The translations under genes were made by a program, and so were the position numbers. Positions 41,432-50,383 of a stretch of 64,000 nucleotides of DNA are shown in pieces (positions within the stretch are counted from its first letter, which is position 1; each line of letters begins with the position of its first letter). Source of the DNA: an archaeon (GTDB lineage Archaea; Aenigmatarchaeota; Aenigmatarchaeia; GW2011-AR5). The notes beneath the pieces were generated by a model. The model was given only the letters and a program-made list of their open reading frames with translations. It had not been told where the DNA came from and made no database searches. The DNA is taken from assembly GCA_028279825.1 (NCBI GenBank), contig JANQNA010000007.1, positions 153,409 through 217,408 on the forward strand. Direction: 5' to 3'.

Positions 41432-44400
41432 ATGCAGAAAATCCGTAAGCTAAATATGTACAATAGACTATTATTAGTCGTTGTTTTCTGCGTATTTTTG
41501 CTGTCTGTTACTTATGCCTCTCAAGTACCTATACCGGGTCTTATTGCGCCTGAGGACAGCAACCTGACTACAGTGAATAACGTTACTTTCATGTGTAACG
41601 TTACTGACGATGAACACGTTTATCGTATCTCTCTTTATCATAACATAAACGGTATTTTTTCTTTGAATTCAACACGAAACATAATGGAGCTTGGGACAGA
41701 CACCAACACGACGTTTTTGTGCCATTTCAATAATACCTATACGTGTGTTGATGGTGAAACGGGGACCAATAGCTCAACGAGTTTTGTATCTGGAAAGTTC
41801 CTGACAGGTTTGCTTGTAAATGAGACTGATACACTTTCTTATCCGACATCAGGAAATGTTTTGGGATCAAAGGGAAGCATTGAGTTCTGGTTCAGAGTGG
41901 GCAAAAATACTTCCGATACTTCATGGTTATTTTCCACGGGACCCGCCGCTTCAAATGATTTGCAGATATACATAAGCAGTGATGCACTTACTTTTGATCT
42001 CCATGACAGTTCGGCTTATACTGCTACGGCATATAGAAGTGTTTCATGGAATCAGGGAGAGTGGCATCATGTGGTTGCTGTCTGGGATGTGAACAATCCT
42101 CCTGCGGAGGGCGGACAAAGGGCGGATTTGTATCTGGACGGGACAAACGAGAATGTTACACAGGATGATTATTACACTGCTTCTATGGGGTCCTTAGGCA
42201 CGACAATGTACATAGGAACCAAGCATGACGGTACATCCAATTCAAATGCTACTTTTGACGAATTCAGAATATCAAGTGAAGTAAGAACAAAGGCACAGAT
42301 AAACGAATCTTACTTCAAGGGTGCAAACAACCATAGTTTTGAGACGGCTAACTTTACAGTTACAAATATCCCTGACGGGAACTATCTATGGAATTGTTTG
42401 GGTACTGACAATGAATCCCAGGTTAACTTCAGTACAAGCAACTTTACAGTAGGTATAGATACAACTTCACCTTCAATTAACCAGATTATTCTTTCTCCCA
42501 ACAGCACGGGTGACCTTGATCCTGATATGATTGTAAATGTGACTGCTAATATTACCGATACAAGCACGATTGATACTGTTATATTTCAATGGAAAGAAAC
42601 AGGTAACTGGAACAACGATTCAATGGGCTACGATGCCGGCACAGGTTTTTACGTTAATGCTACACTAACTATTGATGTTACAGGAGGCGTGTATTTTTAC
42701 AGAATATGGGCCAATGATTCTTTGGGACGTTCGGGATACTCAACGACACAAAACCTGACGGCAGGTTTTGATTACACCTGGACGGTAAGTCCTTCGGATA
42801 TGGGTGTTGTATCAGGATACGTTAGTACAGGCACTAACGTTGTAAACCTTACCGTTAACAACACTGGTGATGATACACTTGGTTTTACTTTCAGTGATGA
42901 CTGGCCATTCAACGTTACATACAACAGCTCGGTGGATCCTACCTATTACGTTCCTGCAAGTACGGCTATAACGGTACTTGTTAATGCCACTTTTGAGACC
43001 CAGACCAATGAGAGAAATGTTACCTTTACAGTAACTGCTTCACACGGCACAGAAACACCAACACCTGTTACCAATACAACCGTTGGTGCTCTTAATTCAT
43101 TCATAGGCGGCGCTTATCTAACAACGGCTATTACAGTGATACCTACCGTCGTCAACCAGAGTCAGACTGGTATAAACATAAATGCAACTATCAAAAACAT
43201 AGGAAACGAGACTGCACATAACGTTACAGTTAACTGGACATTTCCTACTGGATGGACCAACACTTCCGGATATATTGAATGGAACCTGACAAACATAACA
43301 TCTCAGGTTACTAACAGGAGCGACCTTGTAATGTCTTTATCTTCTTCAGCACCAAGCGGTCTTTCATCAATATGCATAAACGCTACTTCATGGAATACAA
43401 GCAGTCTGTCTTGCGACACAGTACAAGTTAGTTGTTCGAGCACGGATGGTGAGTGTGGTTCGGGTTGTACGTACAACAATGATGCTGACTGTCCGGGTCC
43501 TACAGTAACCGGCGGAGGCGGCGGAGGCGGAGGCGCGCCATCGGCACTTGTGAAGAACCCTGTACTCAGCATAAGCGCACCTCTAAGAATTGATACTTTC
43601 AGAGGAATGAAAGCTGTGTTTGACGTGACTGTGGGTAACACACAAAGCGGAACTACTGCAAATGATGTGAAACTTTCTATAACCGGCCATCCGCAAACAC
43701 TAATCAAAATCACCCCGTCTAAGGTGGATAAAATAAAAACAAACCTGGAAACATTCAATGTTGTTCTTACAATACCTGAATATATGCAGTACGGCTCCTA
43801 CAATCTTACTGTTAAAGCAAGCGCAACTTCCGTGGATACGGTAGCAAGGATAATTCTTTTCGTGCAGGATGTTGAAAAGAATGAAACTATTGAAATATTT
43901 TCCAGGGCCCAGCAGAGTGTGGAAGAGATGATTGATTCCGGTTATAATTCCGAAGCTGTGTCTATTCTGCTGGACCAGGCAGAAGAGGCCTTAGACAATG
44001 AAGACTTTGATTCCGCCAAGGATATTTCAGAGAAAATAATTGCCACAAGGGACAGTGCGTTTAATGTTTATTCGACCCTGGAGGATATAGAAAAGTCCAT
44101 GCAGGAAGCCGATGCTTACGGAATTGATTATCCGGAGACGCGCAAGTTTTACACCATGGCCGTTATGGCTGCCGACAGGGGTGACTTTGAAAAGGCTGAG
44201 GAGAGACTGAACAACGCGCTGCTGACACAGAGCTCTGAAATAAACACAAGACTGTTTATAATCAAGTACTGGCCGCAGTTACTGGCCGGGGCGATAATAT
44301 TGATTGTGCTTGCAGTATTTGTGCACAGGATAATACTCCTTAAATCGAAAGACTTCAGGATAAAATACCTTGAAAGAGAGGAAAGGATCATAATGAACCT

Positions 44401-45511
44401 GATCAAGTCACTTCAGGTGAGACGATTTGAAAAACGTGATATGGGTAAGAGAGAATATGATGACGGTGTTGATGAATACAGGAAGCGGCTGGCCGAGATA
44501 AAGAGAGAGAAATCAAGGTTGTCTGCTAAGAAAATCAGGATTCTGAGCATAAAGGGTGTTGAGAGGGATCTTGTCAAGCAAAGAGAGCATATAACAAAAC
44601 TCATAAGAGAGATCCAGAAAAAACGGTTTGACTATGATCTTGTGAGCAAAAACACCTATGAAGAAACTGTAAGGGAACTGAAGGATGAACTGGCCGAGAT
44701 TGATAAAAAGCTTGAAGAAAAGAAACACAGGAAAAGTTACGTTCTGGCTATTTTCCTGGTTGTTATTTTTTCCAGCGTCGGTTTTGCCGATAATACAACC
44801 ATGAACAATGCTGCCTTGGCTATAGAGGCCGCTGAATTAGATATAATAGAAATGCAACAACTTGGATTTGCTGTGACAAGGGTGAATGATACCCTTGCCG
44901 AGGCAAAACTGCTCTACTCAAGAGGTGAATACGTAGCGGCGGAGTCTGTTGCCAAATACATTGATGTTTTGAAACGATCGGCAGCCAATATTGACAGCCT
45001 TATAGAAGATGCAGAGAATGCGATATATGAAGCAGACGTGAAAGGTATAGACGTATCCGCTGCTTCCGAACTCGTAACAAACGGCATAGATGCCTTCAGA
45101 ATTGAAAGATATGAAGAATCGGAAAGTCTTCTGAAACAGGCTATTGACAAGGTCGACCAACTGGAGACGCAGTTTACACTGGAAACTACGGCCATGCCGG
45201 AAATGGAAAGACTCCTTGTATCGGTAAAGACAAACTGGCAGCAGTTCCTGGTAATGGTCCTGGCTGCATTTGCTGTTCTTGCTGCAGTATTCTTCGTATT
45301 CAGAAAGATAGCCAGAAAGATGAGAATAAGGACACTTGAGCACGAAAAAGCCTCTATAGAGTCTATAATGAAGACTATCCAGAGGAAGTACTTTGAAGAA
45401 AATACGATGGCAAAGAGTGAATATATCGTAAAAGCGGAAAAATACCAGAAGAGACTGGGCAAAATAAGAAAAGAGATCTCGCTACTCAAAGGGAGAAACC
45501 GGCCGAGTTAA
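41432..45511 (+). CDS. Giant surface protein with duplicated membrane module
   Basis: A 1359-residue protein: signal peptide (about 12-30), LamG-like lectin domain (about 95-290, ending DEFRISSEVRTKAQINESY), several immunoglobulin-like strand regions rich in N-x-S/T sites, a Gly-run linker near residue 694, a CARDB-like domain, then a helical outer region, a membrane helix (about 950-972) and a Lys/Arg coiled coil. A second hydrophobic segment resembling a signal peptide (YVLAIFLVVIFSSVGFA, about 1101-1117) starts a repeat of helical outer region, membrane helix (about 1270-1290) and coiled coil. The coiled-coil ends share an FxxxxMxKxEYxxxxxxYxKRLxxI motif. It looks like two surface receptors fused in one frame. 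Confidence 0.82.
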   Translation: MQKIRKLNMYNRLLLVVVFCVFLLSVTYASQVPIPGLIAPEDSNLTTVNNVTFMCNVTDDEHVYRISLYHNINGIFSLNSTRNIMELGTDTNTTFLCHFNNTYTCVDGETGTNSSTSFVSGKFLTGLLVNETDTLSYPTSGNVLGSKGSIEFWFRVGKNTSDTSWLFSTGPAASNDLQIYISSDALTFDLHDSSAYTATAYRSVSWNQGEWHHVVAVWDVNNPPAEGGQRADLYLDGTNENVTQDDYYTASMGSLGTTMYIGTKHDGTSNSNATFDEFRISSEVRTKAQINESYFKGANNHSFETANFTVTNIPDGNYLWNCLGTDNESQVNFSTSNFTVGIDTTSPSINQIILSPNSTGDLDPDMIVNVTANITDTSTIDTVIFQWKETGNWNNDSMGYDAGTGFYVNATLTIDVTGGVYFYRIWANDSLGRSGYSTTQNLTAGFDYTWTVSPSDMGVVSGYVSTGTNVVNLTVNNTGDDTLGFTFSDDWPFNVTYNSSVDPTYYVPASTAITVLVNATFETQTNERNVTFTVTASHGTETPTPVTNTTVGALNSFIGGAYLTTAITVIPTVVNQSQTGININATIKNIGNETAHNVTVNWTFPTGWTNTSGYIEWNLTNITSQVTNRSDLVMSLSSSAPSGLSSICINATSWNTSSLSCDTVQVSCSSTDGECGSGCTYNNDADCPGPTVTGGGGGGGGAPSALVKNPVLSISAPLRIDTFRGMKAVFDVTVGNTQSGTTANDVKLSITGHPQTLIKITPSKVDKIKTNLETFNVVLTIPEYMQYGSYNLTVKASATSVDTVARIILFVQDVEKNETIEIFSRAQQSVEEMIDSGYNSEAVSILLDQAEEALDNEDFDSAKDISEKIIATRDSAFNVYSTLEDIEKSMQEADAYGIDYPETRKFYTMAVMAADRGDFEKAEERLNNALLTQSSEINTRLFIIKYWPQLLAGAIILIVLAVFVHRIILLKSKDFRIKYLEREERIIMNLIKSLQVRRFEKRDMGKREYDDGVDEYRKRLAEIKREKSRLSAKKIRILSIKGVERDLVKQREHITKLIREIQKKRFDYDLVSKNTYEETVRELKDELAEIDKKLEEKKHRKSYVLAIFLVVIFSSVGFADNTTMNNAALAIEAAELDIIEMQQLGFAVTRVNDTLAEAKLLYSRGEYVAAESVAKYIDVLKRSAANIDSLIEDAENAIYEADVKGIDVSAASELVTNGIDAFRIERYEESESLLKQAIDKVDQLETQFTLETTAMPEMERLLVSVKTNWQQFLVMVLAAFAVLAAVFFVFRKIARKMRIRTLEHEKASIESIMKTIQRKYFEENTMAKSEYIVKAEKYQKRLGKIRKEISLLKGRNRPS

Positions 45512-45544
45512 CCCTTTTTAAATGTTTTTTCTAAATAACGAGCC

Positions 45545-46744
45545 ATGGATTACGATGCAATAATCATTGGCTCCGGACCTGCGGGTGCCACAGCAGCAAT
45601 GTACCTCGGGCAGGCAGGCAAGAAGGTTTTGCTTGTGGACAAAGAGAGTTTTCCGAGGGACAAGATATGCGGCGATGCACAGGGCAGGAAAGCGGCTAAC
45701 ATATTGAGAGAACTCGGTGAGGAAGAAGGATTTCGTAAGCTGCCAGGCCATAATGTTTACGGTATAACAATGAGCAGCCCTAACGGAACACTTGTCAGCA
45801 TAGACATAACCTCCAGAGATAATCCCCCTCCCGGCTACTGCCACAGAAGAGAGGTTTTTGACGAATATCTTCATAACTGTGCCGTAAAGGTTGTGGAATT
45901 CAGGAATCTTATGGTTGCTGATATAATAGTTGAAAACGGATTTGTGAGGGGTATAAAGGACGTTGAAGGCAACGAGTTCAGGGCGAAGATTGTCCTGGCT
46001 GCTGACGGCGCAAACAGCATGGTTGCCAGAAAATTCGGACTTTTGCATAATCCACCTGAACACTTCATTGTCGGTACAAGACAGTATTACAAAGGCGTTA
46101 CGGGCATGACTGACCGTATAGAAATACACCTTGTGAAACATCTTCTACCCGGATACTTCTGGATATTTCCTCTGGAAGACGGAACGGTTAATGTTGGTCT
46201 TGGAATGATTGTAAAGGACATGAACGAGAAGAAGATAAACCTGAAAGCGGCTATGCTTAAAGAAATAGCAGAAAATTCGCTTTTCGTGGATAGATTCAAA
46301 GATGCAGAGCCTTTAGAGGATGTTAAGGGATGGAATCTTCCTCTCGCAAGTCATCACAGAAAGAATCATGGCAACGGGTTTTTGCTTCTTGGAGACGCGG
46401 CGTCACTCATTGATCCGTTAAGCGGTGAGGGCGTTGGTACTGCGATGATTTCCGGTAAACATGCAGCCAAAACTGCTCTGGCTGCCATGGAGTCAGATGA
46501 TTTTTCAGAGCAATTTTTATCAGTTTACGACAAAAATCTGTGGAATGAAATAGGCGAAGAAATAGAGGCAAATTACAAGCTTCAGAAACGCGGCAAAAGG
46601 TTTCCTTTTTTGATAGACAAGTTATTCGGAAAGGCTGCCAAGGATGAAAACTACAGAAAGAAACTGGAAGACAGACTGCCATATACATCAGGCAGACAGG
46701 AAATGGGTTCTGATGAATTTATAGAGGAACTTCAGGGCCAGTAG
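45545..46744 (+). CDS. Geranylgeranyl reductase family FAD protein
   Basis: A 399-residue flavoprotein of the GGR family: DAIIIGSGPAGATAAMYLGQAGKKVLLVDKE is the FAD Rossmann motif in full, FPRDKICGDA and PPGYCHRR bind substrate and FAD, and GFLLLGDAASLIDPLSGEGVGTAMISGK is the GD flavin motif. GGR saturates the isoprenoid chains of archaeal lipids. A TATA box (tttttaaatg) lies about 25 bases upstream. Related halogenase/oxygenase members are the alternative but the lineage context favours GGR. Confidence 0.9.
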   Translation: MDYDAIIIGSGPAGATAAMYLGQAGKKVLLVDKESFPRDKICGDAQGRKAANILRELGEEEGFRKLPGHNVYGITMSSPNGTLVSIDITSRDNPPPGYCHRREVFDEYLHNCAVKVVEFRNLMVADIIVENGFVRGIKDVEGNEFRAKIVLAADGANSMVARKFGLLHNPPEHFIVGTRQYYKGVTGMTDRIEIHLVKHLLPGYFWIFPLEDGTVNVGLGMIVKDMNEKKINLKAAMLKEIAENSLFVDRFKDAEPLEDVKGWNLPLASHHRKNHGNGFLLLGDAASLIDPLSGEGVGTAMISGKHAAKTALAAMESDDFSEQFLSVYDKNLWNEIGEEIEANYKLQKRGKRFPFLIDKLFGKAAKDENYRKKLEDRLPYTSGRQEMGSDEFIEELQGQ

Positions 46745-46779
46745 ACTGTTTCTTAAAGATTTGGAGGGGTCATAGAAAA

Positions 46780-47367
46780 ATGGAGCCCATGAAAGGAGCT
46801 GAAGCTGAATTAAAAAAGGACGGGGATGCGATCATAAAAAATCGCATAGCGAAAGGTTACAGGCTGGAAGAACTGGATAAGGCGTTAAGGAAGAAAAGGA
46901 CACGGCAGGAAGCAAGACTTCTGAGAGAAGCGAGACGCGCCGGAGTGGCTACGCCACAGATAATAGAAGAACATGAAAATTCTATAAAAATGCAGTACAT
47001 ATACGGCAGGAAAGTCATGGATATTCTTGATGAACAGCAGGAAATAGCGACACTGATCGGGAAGAATATTGGAAAACTGCATTCTTACAACATAATACAC
47101 GGGGATCTGACTACTAGCAACATGATATTTGACGAAGGAAAGTTATTTTTCATCGATTTTGGTCTTGGTTTTGTGTCAAAGCGGGAGGAAGATAAGGCAA
47201 ACGATTTATACCTTCTGGAAGAAGTGCTCGAATCCACGCATTTTGCTGTTTTTAAAAAGGTATGGAAAATGATAATAGATGCCTATAAGTCCCAATATCC
47301 GGAGGGAGAGGAAGTTATTAAAGTGTTATTAAAGGTAGAAAAGAGAGGCAGGTATAAGGAAAGATGA
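46780..47367 (+). CDS. Bud32/PRPK-family kinase (KEOPS)
   Basis: A 195-residue small kinase: GAEAELKK and NRIAKGYRLEELD at the ATP lobe, RQEARLLREARRAGVATP, then HSYNIIHGDLTTSNMIF (HGDLTTSN catalytic loop) and LFFIDFGLGFVSKREEDKANDLYLLE (DFG with the KEOPS AVDLYVLE-like motif). It is the ATPase partner of Kae1 in t6A tRNA modification. Stand-alone, no Kae1 fusion, unlike many archaea. GGAGG-type ribosome-binding site (ttggagggg) before the ATG. Confidence 0.94.
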   Translation: MEPMKGAEAELKKDGDAIIKNRIAKGYRLEELDKALRKKRTRQEARLLREARRAGVATPQIIEEHENSIKMQYIYGRKVMDILDEQQEIATLIGKNIGKLHSYNIIHGDLTTSNMIFDEGKLFFIDFGLGFVSKREEDKANDLYLLEEVLESTHFAVFKKVWKMIIDAYKSQYPEGEEVIKVLLKVEKRGRYKER

Positions 47368-47431
47368 TTATGGCTAGAATGTCTTTGAAAAGCAAGGCTT
47401 TTCAGGACATCCGACCAAAGAGATGATAATT
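47364..47431 (+). promoter_or_regulatory. Structured leader with decoy start upstream of S15
   Basis: ATGATTATGGCTAGAATG (from 47364) nearly repeats ATAATTATGGCTCGAATG at the true S15 start. It opens a 20-codon frame that stops at 47426. Inside it, 47379-47410 fold as a long hairpin (ATGTC/GACAT, then TGAAAAGC/GCTTTTCA, loop AAG). It looks like a mimic of the S15 initiation region, possibly a site where S15 controls its own translation. Confidence 0.5.
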
Positions 47432-47878
47432 ATGGCTCGAATGCATTCAAGGAAACACGGAAGATCGGGATCTACAAAGCCTGAGAAGAAGAGGCACGCA
47501 TGGCTTATGTACGATCCGCAGGAAATCGAGAAGCTTGTAGTTAAACTGGCCAAAGAGGGAAAAACGGACGCGCAGATCGGGCTTGTTTTAAGGGATCAAT
47601 ACGGGGTCCCGGATGTTAGAGCACTTGGCATGAGAATTTCGAAGATCTCTGAAAAGGAAGTGAAAAAGGAAGTTCCTGATGATATTTACAATCTGATTGA
47701 AAAAGCTGTTGAGCTGCATAACCATTTGAATGCTAATTCACATGACGCAAAGGCTATACACGGTTTGGAGCTTCTCGAATCAAAGATTCGTAGACTGGGC
47801 AAGTACTACGTCAAGAAAGGCAAACTTCCGGAAGGCTGGAAGTACAACATAGAAATGGCCAGATTACTAGTAAAGTAG
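47432..47878 (+). CDS. rps15: Ribosomal protein S15 (uS15, archaeal type)
   Basis: A 148-residue protein with archaeal S15 start MARMHSRKHGRSGSTKP and the helical core (EKLVVKLAKEGKTDAQIGLVLRDQYGVPDVR; HNHLNANSHDAKAIHGLELLESKIRRLGKYYVKKGKLPEGW, in parts). Length fits the archaeal family (about 150). It binds 16S rRNA helix 22. The start at 47432 is preferred to 47423 because MARMH is the family start. Confidence 0.96.
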   Translation: MARMHSRKHGRSGSTKPEKKRHAWLMYDPQEIEKLVVKLAKEGKTDAQIGLVLRDQYGVPDVRALGMRISKISEKEVKKEVPDDIYNLIEKAVELHNHLNANSHDAKAIHGLELLESKIRRLGKYYVKKGKLPEGWKYNIEMARLLVK

Positions 47879-47912
47879 GCCTATTTTTAAGGATTTCTTG
47901 GTTAGTTTAATC

Positions 47913-49244
47913 ATGAATCGTCATCAGCTTGTGGAATACTATTCTAACGAACACGTGATATCAGAAATTCTGAAGGCTGCGAAAGACAGGGAGGTTGCTG
48001 GTGCTTTCTGGGACGGGCGATATGATCAACGGCCTAATATCGTGCAATATCCTTCTGACATTGTGCAGATGGTCAAGAAGGGGATTACTTCTTTTCACCT
48101 TTCAGTGGAACATTGGTCAAATCCGATGGCCATAACTAATGACAACTATGACAAGATACGGACAGGCTGGGACATGATAATCGACATTGACTCGAAGCTT
48201 GGGCTGGACGAGTCAAAGATAGCCGCGCAACATATCTGTAAACTGTTAAAGTCGTACGGTATCAAGAACTTTGGAATAAAATTCTCTGGTAGGCGTGGTT
48301 TTCACATATCTTTGCCTTCTGTTATGTTTCCAAAAGAAATAGACTATAAACCTCTGGCAAAGAAGTATCCTGAAACACCAAGGATAATAGCGAATTTCAT
48401 AAGAGAGAAAATCAAAGACGAGCTCTTAGCAGAGCTCGTTAAGCAGAAGGGTATGAAGAAACTGACGGCTACACTAGACGAAGTCCCTAGTGAGGTAAAC
48501 CCTTACATGTTTGTTGAGGTGGAAAAAGACTGGGGAAACAGACATATGTTCCGCGCGCCGTATTCGTTTAATGAGAAAACATGGCTGGTTTCCGTGCCGC
48601 TAAAGCTGACAGATCTGAAGAATTTCAAAAAAGAAGATGCAGAAAGCACTAAAGTGCTTTCTAAAAAGCATCCCGACTTCTTTTCAGGCGAAGCAGATGA
48701 AGCAGCAGAGCTGCTTACGGATGCGATTGACTGGAACGTGCTGCAAAAGAAAAAAGAAGTAAAGACAAAAAAGAAACTTGTCAAATTCGAGAGGAAGGTG
48801 CCTGAAGAACACTTTCCTCCATGCATAAAGAATATACTTAATGGTCTACCAGACGGCCGAAAGAGAAGTACATTTACACTGGCTAACTTTTTGAGAGCGA
48901 TGAAATGGACATCTGAGGAGATAGAGGACAAGATAACAGAGTGGAACCAGAAGAATAAACAGCCATTACCATCTTCCTTTTTACTTGGCCAGATCAGATG
49001 GGCAGAGCGGAACCAGAGGACCAGCGCGAACTGTTTTAACGACCAGTTCTATGTGTCTATTGGAATCTGTAAACCTGATCCCACATGTAACAGGATGAAT
49101 GCCAAAAAGACAAGCAACCCTATGGCGTATCCTATGAGAAAGATACCTAAAAAGAGGAAGTTCCGCGGTTTTTCCTGTGGTGTGTGTAATAAGGAGTTTA
49201 AAACCTCGAAGAGTTTACAGCTTCATAAATCCAAAACTCATTGA
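47913..49244 (+). CDS. priS: Single-chain DNA primase (PriS-PriL fusion) with C2H2 finger
   Basis: A 443-residue protein. The N-terminal 290 residues are the catalytic small subunit: DMIIDIDSKLG (Asp pair of the active site, residues 91-93), KFSGRRGFHISLPS and VEVEKDWGNRHMFRAPYSFNEKT. Then PPCIKNILNGLPDGRKRSTFTLANFL, ANCFND and CKPDPTCNRM supply four cysteines in the pattern of the PriL C-terminal 4Fe-4S domain. A C2H2 finger (CGVCNKEFKTSKSLQLHKSKTH) ends the protein. Such one-piece primases are known in Nanoarchaeum-type DPANN; the C2H2 tail is less usual. It synthesises RNA/DNA primers at the fork. Confidence 0.92.
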   Translation: MNRHQLVEYYSNEHVISEILKAAKDREVAGAFWDGRYDQRPNIVQYPSDIVQMVKKGITSFHLSVEHWSNPMAITNDNYDKIRTGWDMIIDIDSKLGLDESKIAAQHICKLLKSYGIKNFGIKFSGRRGFHISLPSVMFPKEIDYKPLAKKYPETPRIIANFIREKIKDELLAELVKQKGMKKLTATLDEVPSEVNPYMFVEVEKDWGNRHMFRAPYSFNEKTWLVSVPLKLTDLKNFKKEDAESTKVLSKKHPDFFSGEADEAAELLTDAIDWNVLQKKKEVKTKKKLVKFERKVPEEHFPPCIKNILNGLPDGRKRSTFTLANFLRAMKWTSEEIEDKITEWNQKNKQPLPSSFLLGQIRWAERNQRTSANCFNDQFYVSIGICKPDPTCNRMNAKKTSNPMAYPMRKIPKKRKFRGFSCGVCNKEFKTSKSLQLHKSKTH

Positions 49245-49273
49245 TTTTAATATGTTCCAGATACTCACTTCTT

Positions 49274-49783
49274 ATGCTTACTTTTGAGATGATTAGGGAT
49301 CTGGAGAGAACGGAAAGGGACAATAAAAAACTGCAGAAACTCCCGGAAGATATCTTTGTCCAGATAGGCGAGTACATAAAAAGAAAGGAAAAATCACAAA
49401 AAGATAGCAAGGATATCATGGAACTGGAGAGTATCAAGTCCACGATAAACAGGCTGTTTGAGTTAAGAGAGAGGAAGCTTCTTTCTTCAGTTGGTGACAC
49501 CGTGAGGACGGGCGTACCACCGGAGAATATGTCAAAGGAAGAGGAAACCGTTTTCTATAAGCTTGTAGAGCTTGTTAAAACCCACAGGGAACAGTTTTTC
49601 ACCAGTCTTTCCAGGGGAAAGATTGATCACAAACCGATGTACAAGATCCTTAAGGATATACCTGCTTTTGTTGGTCCTGACATGAAGAGTTATGAATTCA
49701 AGGAAAACCAAGTTGTAGAGGTGCCAGAACCCTTGAATAAGCTTCTTTTAGAGAAAGGTTTGATAGAGGTGGTAAAACAATGA
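49274..49783 (+). CDS. GINS complex subunit (Gins15/51 type)
   Basis: A 169-residue protein: an alpha-helical A-domain (MIRDLERTERDNKKLQKLPEDIFVQIGEYI, residues about 5-45; LESIKSTINRLFELRERKL; REQFFTSLS) and a C-terminal beta-domain (IPAFVGPDMKSYEFKENQVVEVPEPLNKLLLEKGLIE), the AB order of Sld5/Psf1. GINS joins the CMG-like helicase. ATG 49274 is chosen over upstream in-frame starts by family length. It follows the primase by about 30 bases, a known archaeal pairing. Confidence 0.85.
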   Translation: MLTFEMIRDLERTERDNKKLQKLPEDIFVQIGEYIKRKEKSQKDSKDIMELESIKSTINRLFELRERKLLSSVGDTVRTGVPPENMSKEEETVFYKLVELVKTHREQFFTSLSRGKIDHKPMYKILKDIPAFVGPDMKSYEFKENQVVEVPEPLNKLLLEKGLIEVVKQ

Positions 49784-50064
49784 GAATGAAAGAGGAACAT
49801 ATGCTAAACTGTCAGACGTATAGGGACGAATTTGTCATTGTTTCCGGCGACTCACAGCTTATAGTGAAACCTGCGGATGATTCTGGAGTGTATCATGTCT
49901 CGGTGCACGGTAGTGGATTTAAATACAGTGAACGTATCGAACTTCCTTTCTGTCACTATATGACCAGTAGTGACGTGTTCCCTGGGATTGGACGTGGAAT
50001 TGGAATGCGCCCACATCCATTTTGGATAGATAAAATCTTCGTTCGTGATACAACACAATGTTAA
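49780..50064 (+). CDS. Small hypothetical protein within a ribosomal/replication operon
   Basis: A 94-residue soluble protein with a strand-rich middle (EFVIVSGDSQLIVKPADD, VYHVSVHGSGFKYSERIELPF) and PGIGRGIGMRPHPFW. No family recognised. Its start overlaps the GINS stop by four bases (ATGA). It lies between GINS and L44e, genes often adjacent in archaea, so it may be an insertion in that group. A small regulatory or passenger protein is possible. Confidence 0.62.
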   Translation: MRMKEEHMLNCQTYRDEFVIVSGDSQLIVKPADDSGVYHVSVHGSGFKYSERIELPFCHYMTSSDVFPGIGRGIGMRPHPFWIDKIFVRDTTQC

Positions 50065-50091
50065 ATAGTTTACCCAAGAGAGTGATATTTC

Positions 50092-50382
50092 ATGAAAATA
50101 CCTAAAATCCAGAGGAAATACTGTCCAAAGTGCAGAAAACATACACAGCATACAGTGGAAGAGGCAAAGAGAAAGCCCAGAAAACAGGCTAGCAAGAGCC
50201 AGAGACGGTTTCTTCGTAAATTGAAAGGTTATGGTTCTTTTCCCAAGGAAAATCCAAAAGGAAGGGAGAAGCCTACCAGAAAGCTGGATCTTAGGTACAA
50301 ATGTAAGGAATGCGGCAAAAAACACTCTATTGGCGAGGGATTCCGCATAAAGAAGTTTGAGCTTACAAAAGCTGGCGAATAA
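50092..50382 (+). CDS. rpl44e: Ribosomal protein L44e (eL42)
   Basis: A 96-residue protein: [32 protein letters not shown] and [31 protein letters not shown] in parts, with two CxxC zinc pairs. It has the normal length and sits near the E site of the large subunit. In most archaea it precedes S27e; here S27e is 13 kb away, at 63289. Confidence 0.96.
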   Translation: MKIPKIQRKYCPKCRKHTQHTVEEAKRKPRKQASKSQRRFLRKLKGYGSFPKENPKGREKPTRKLDLRYKCKECGKKHSIGEGFRIKKFELTKAGE

Positions 50383-50383
50383 A

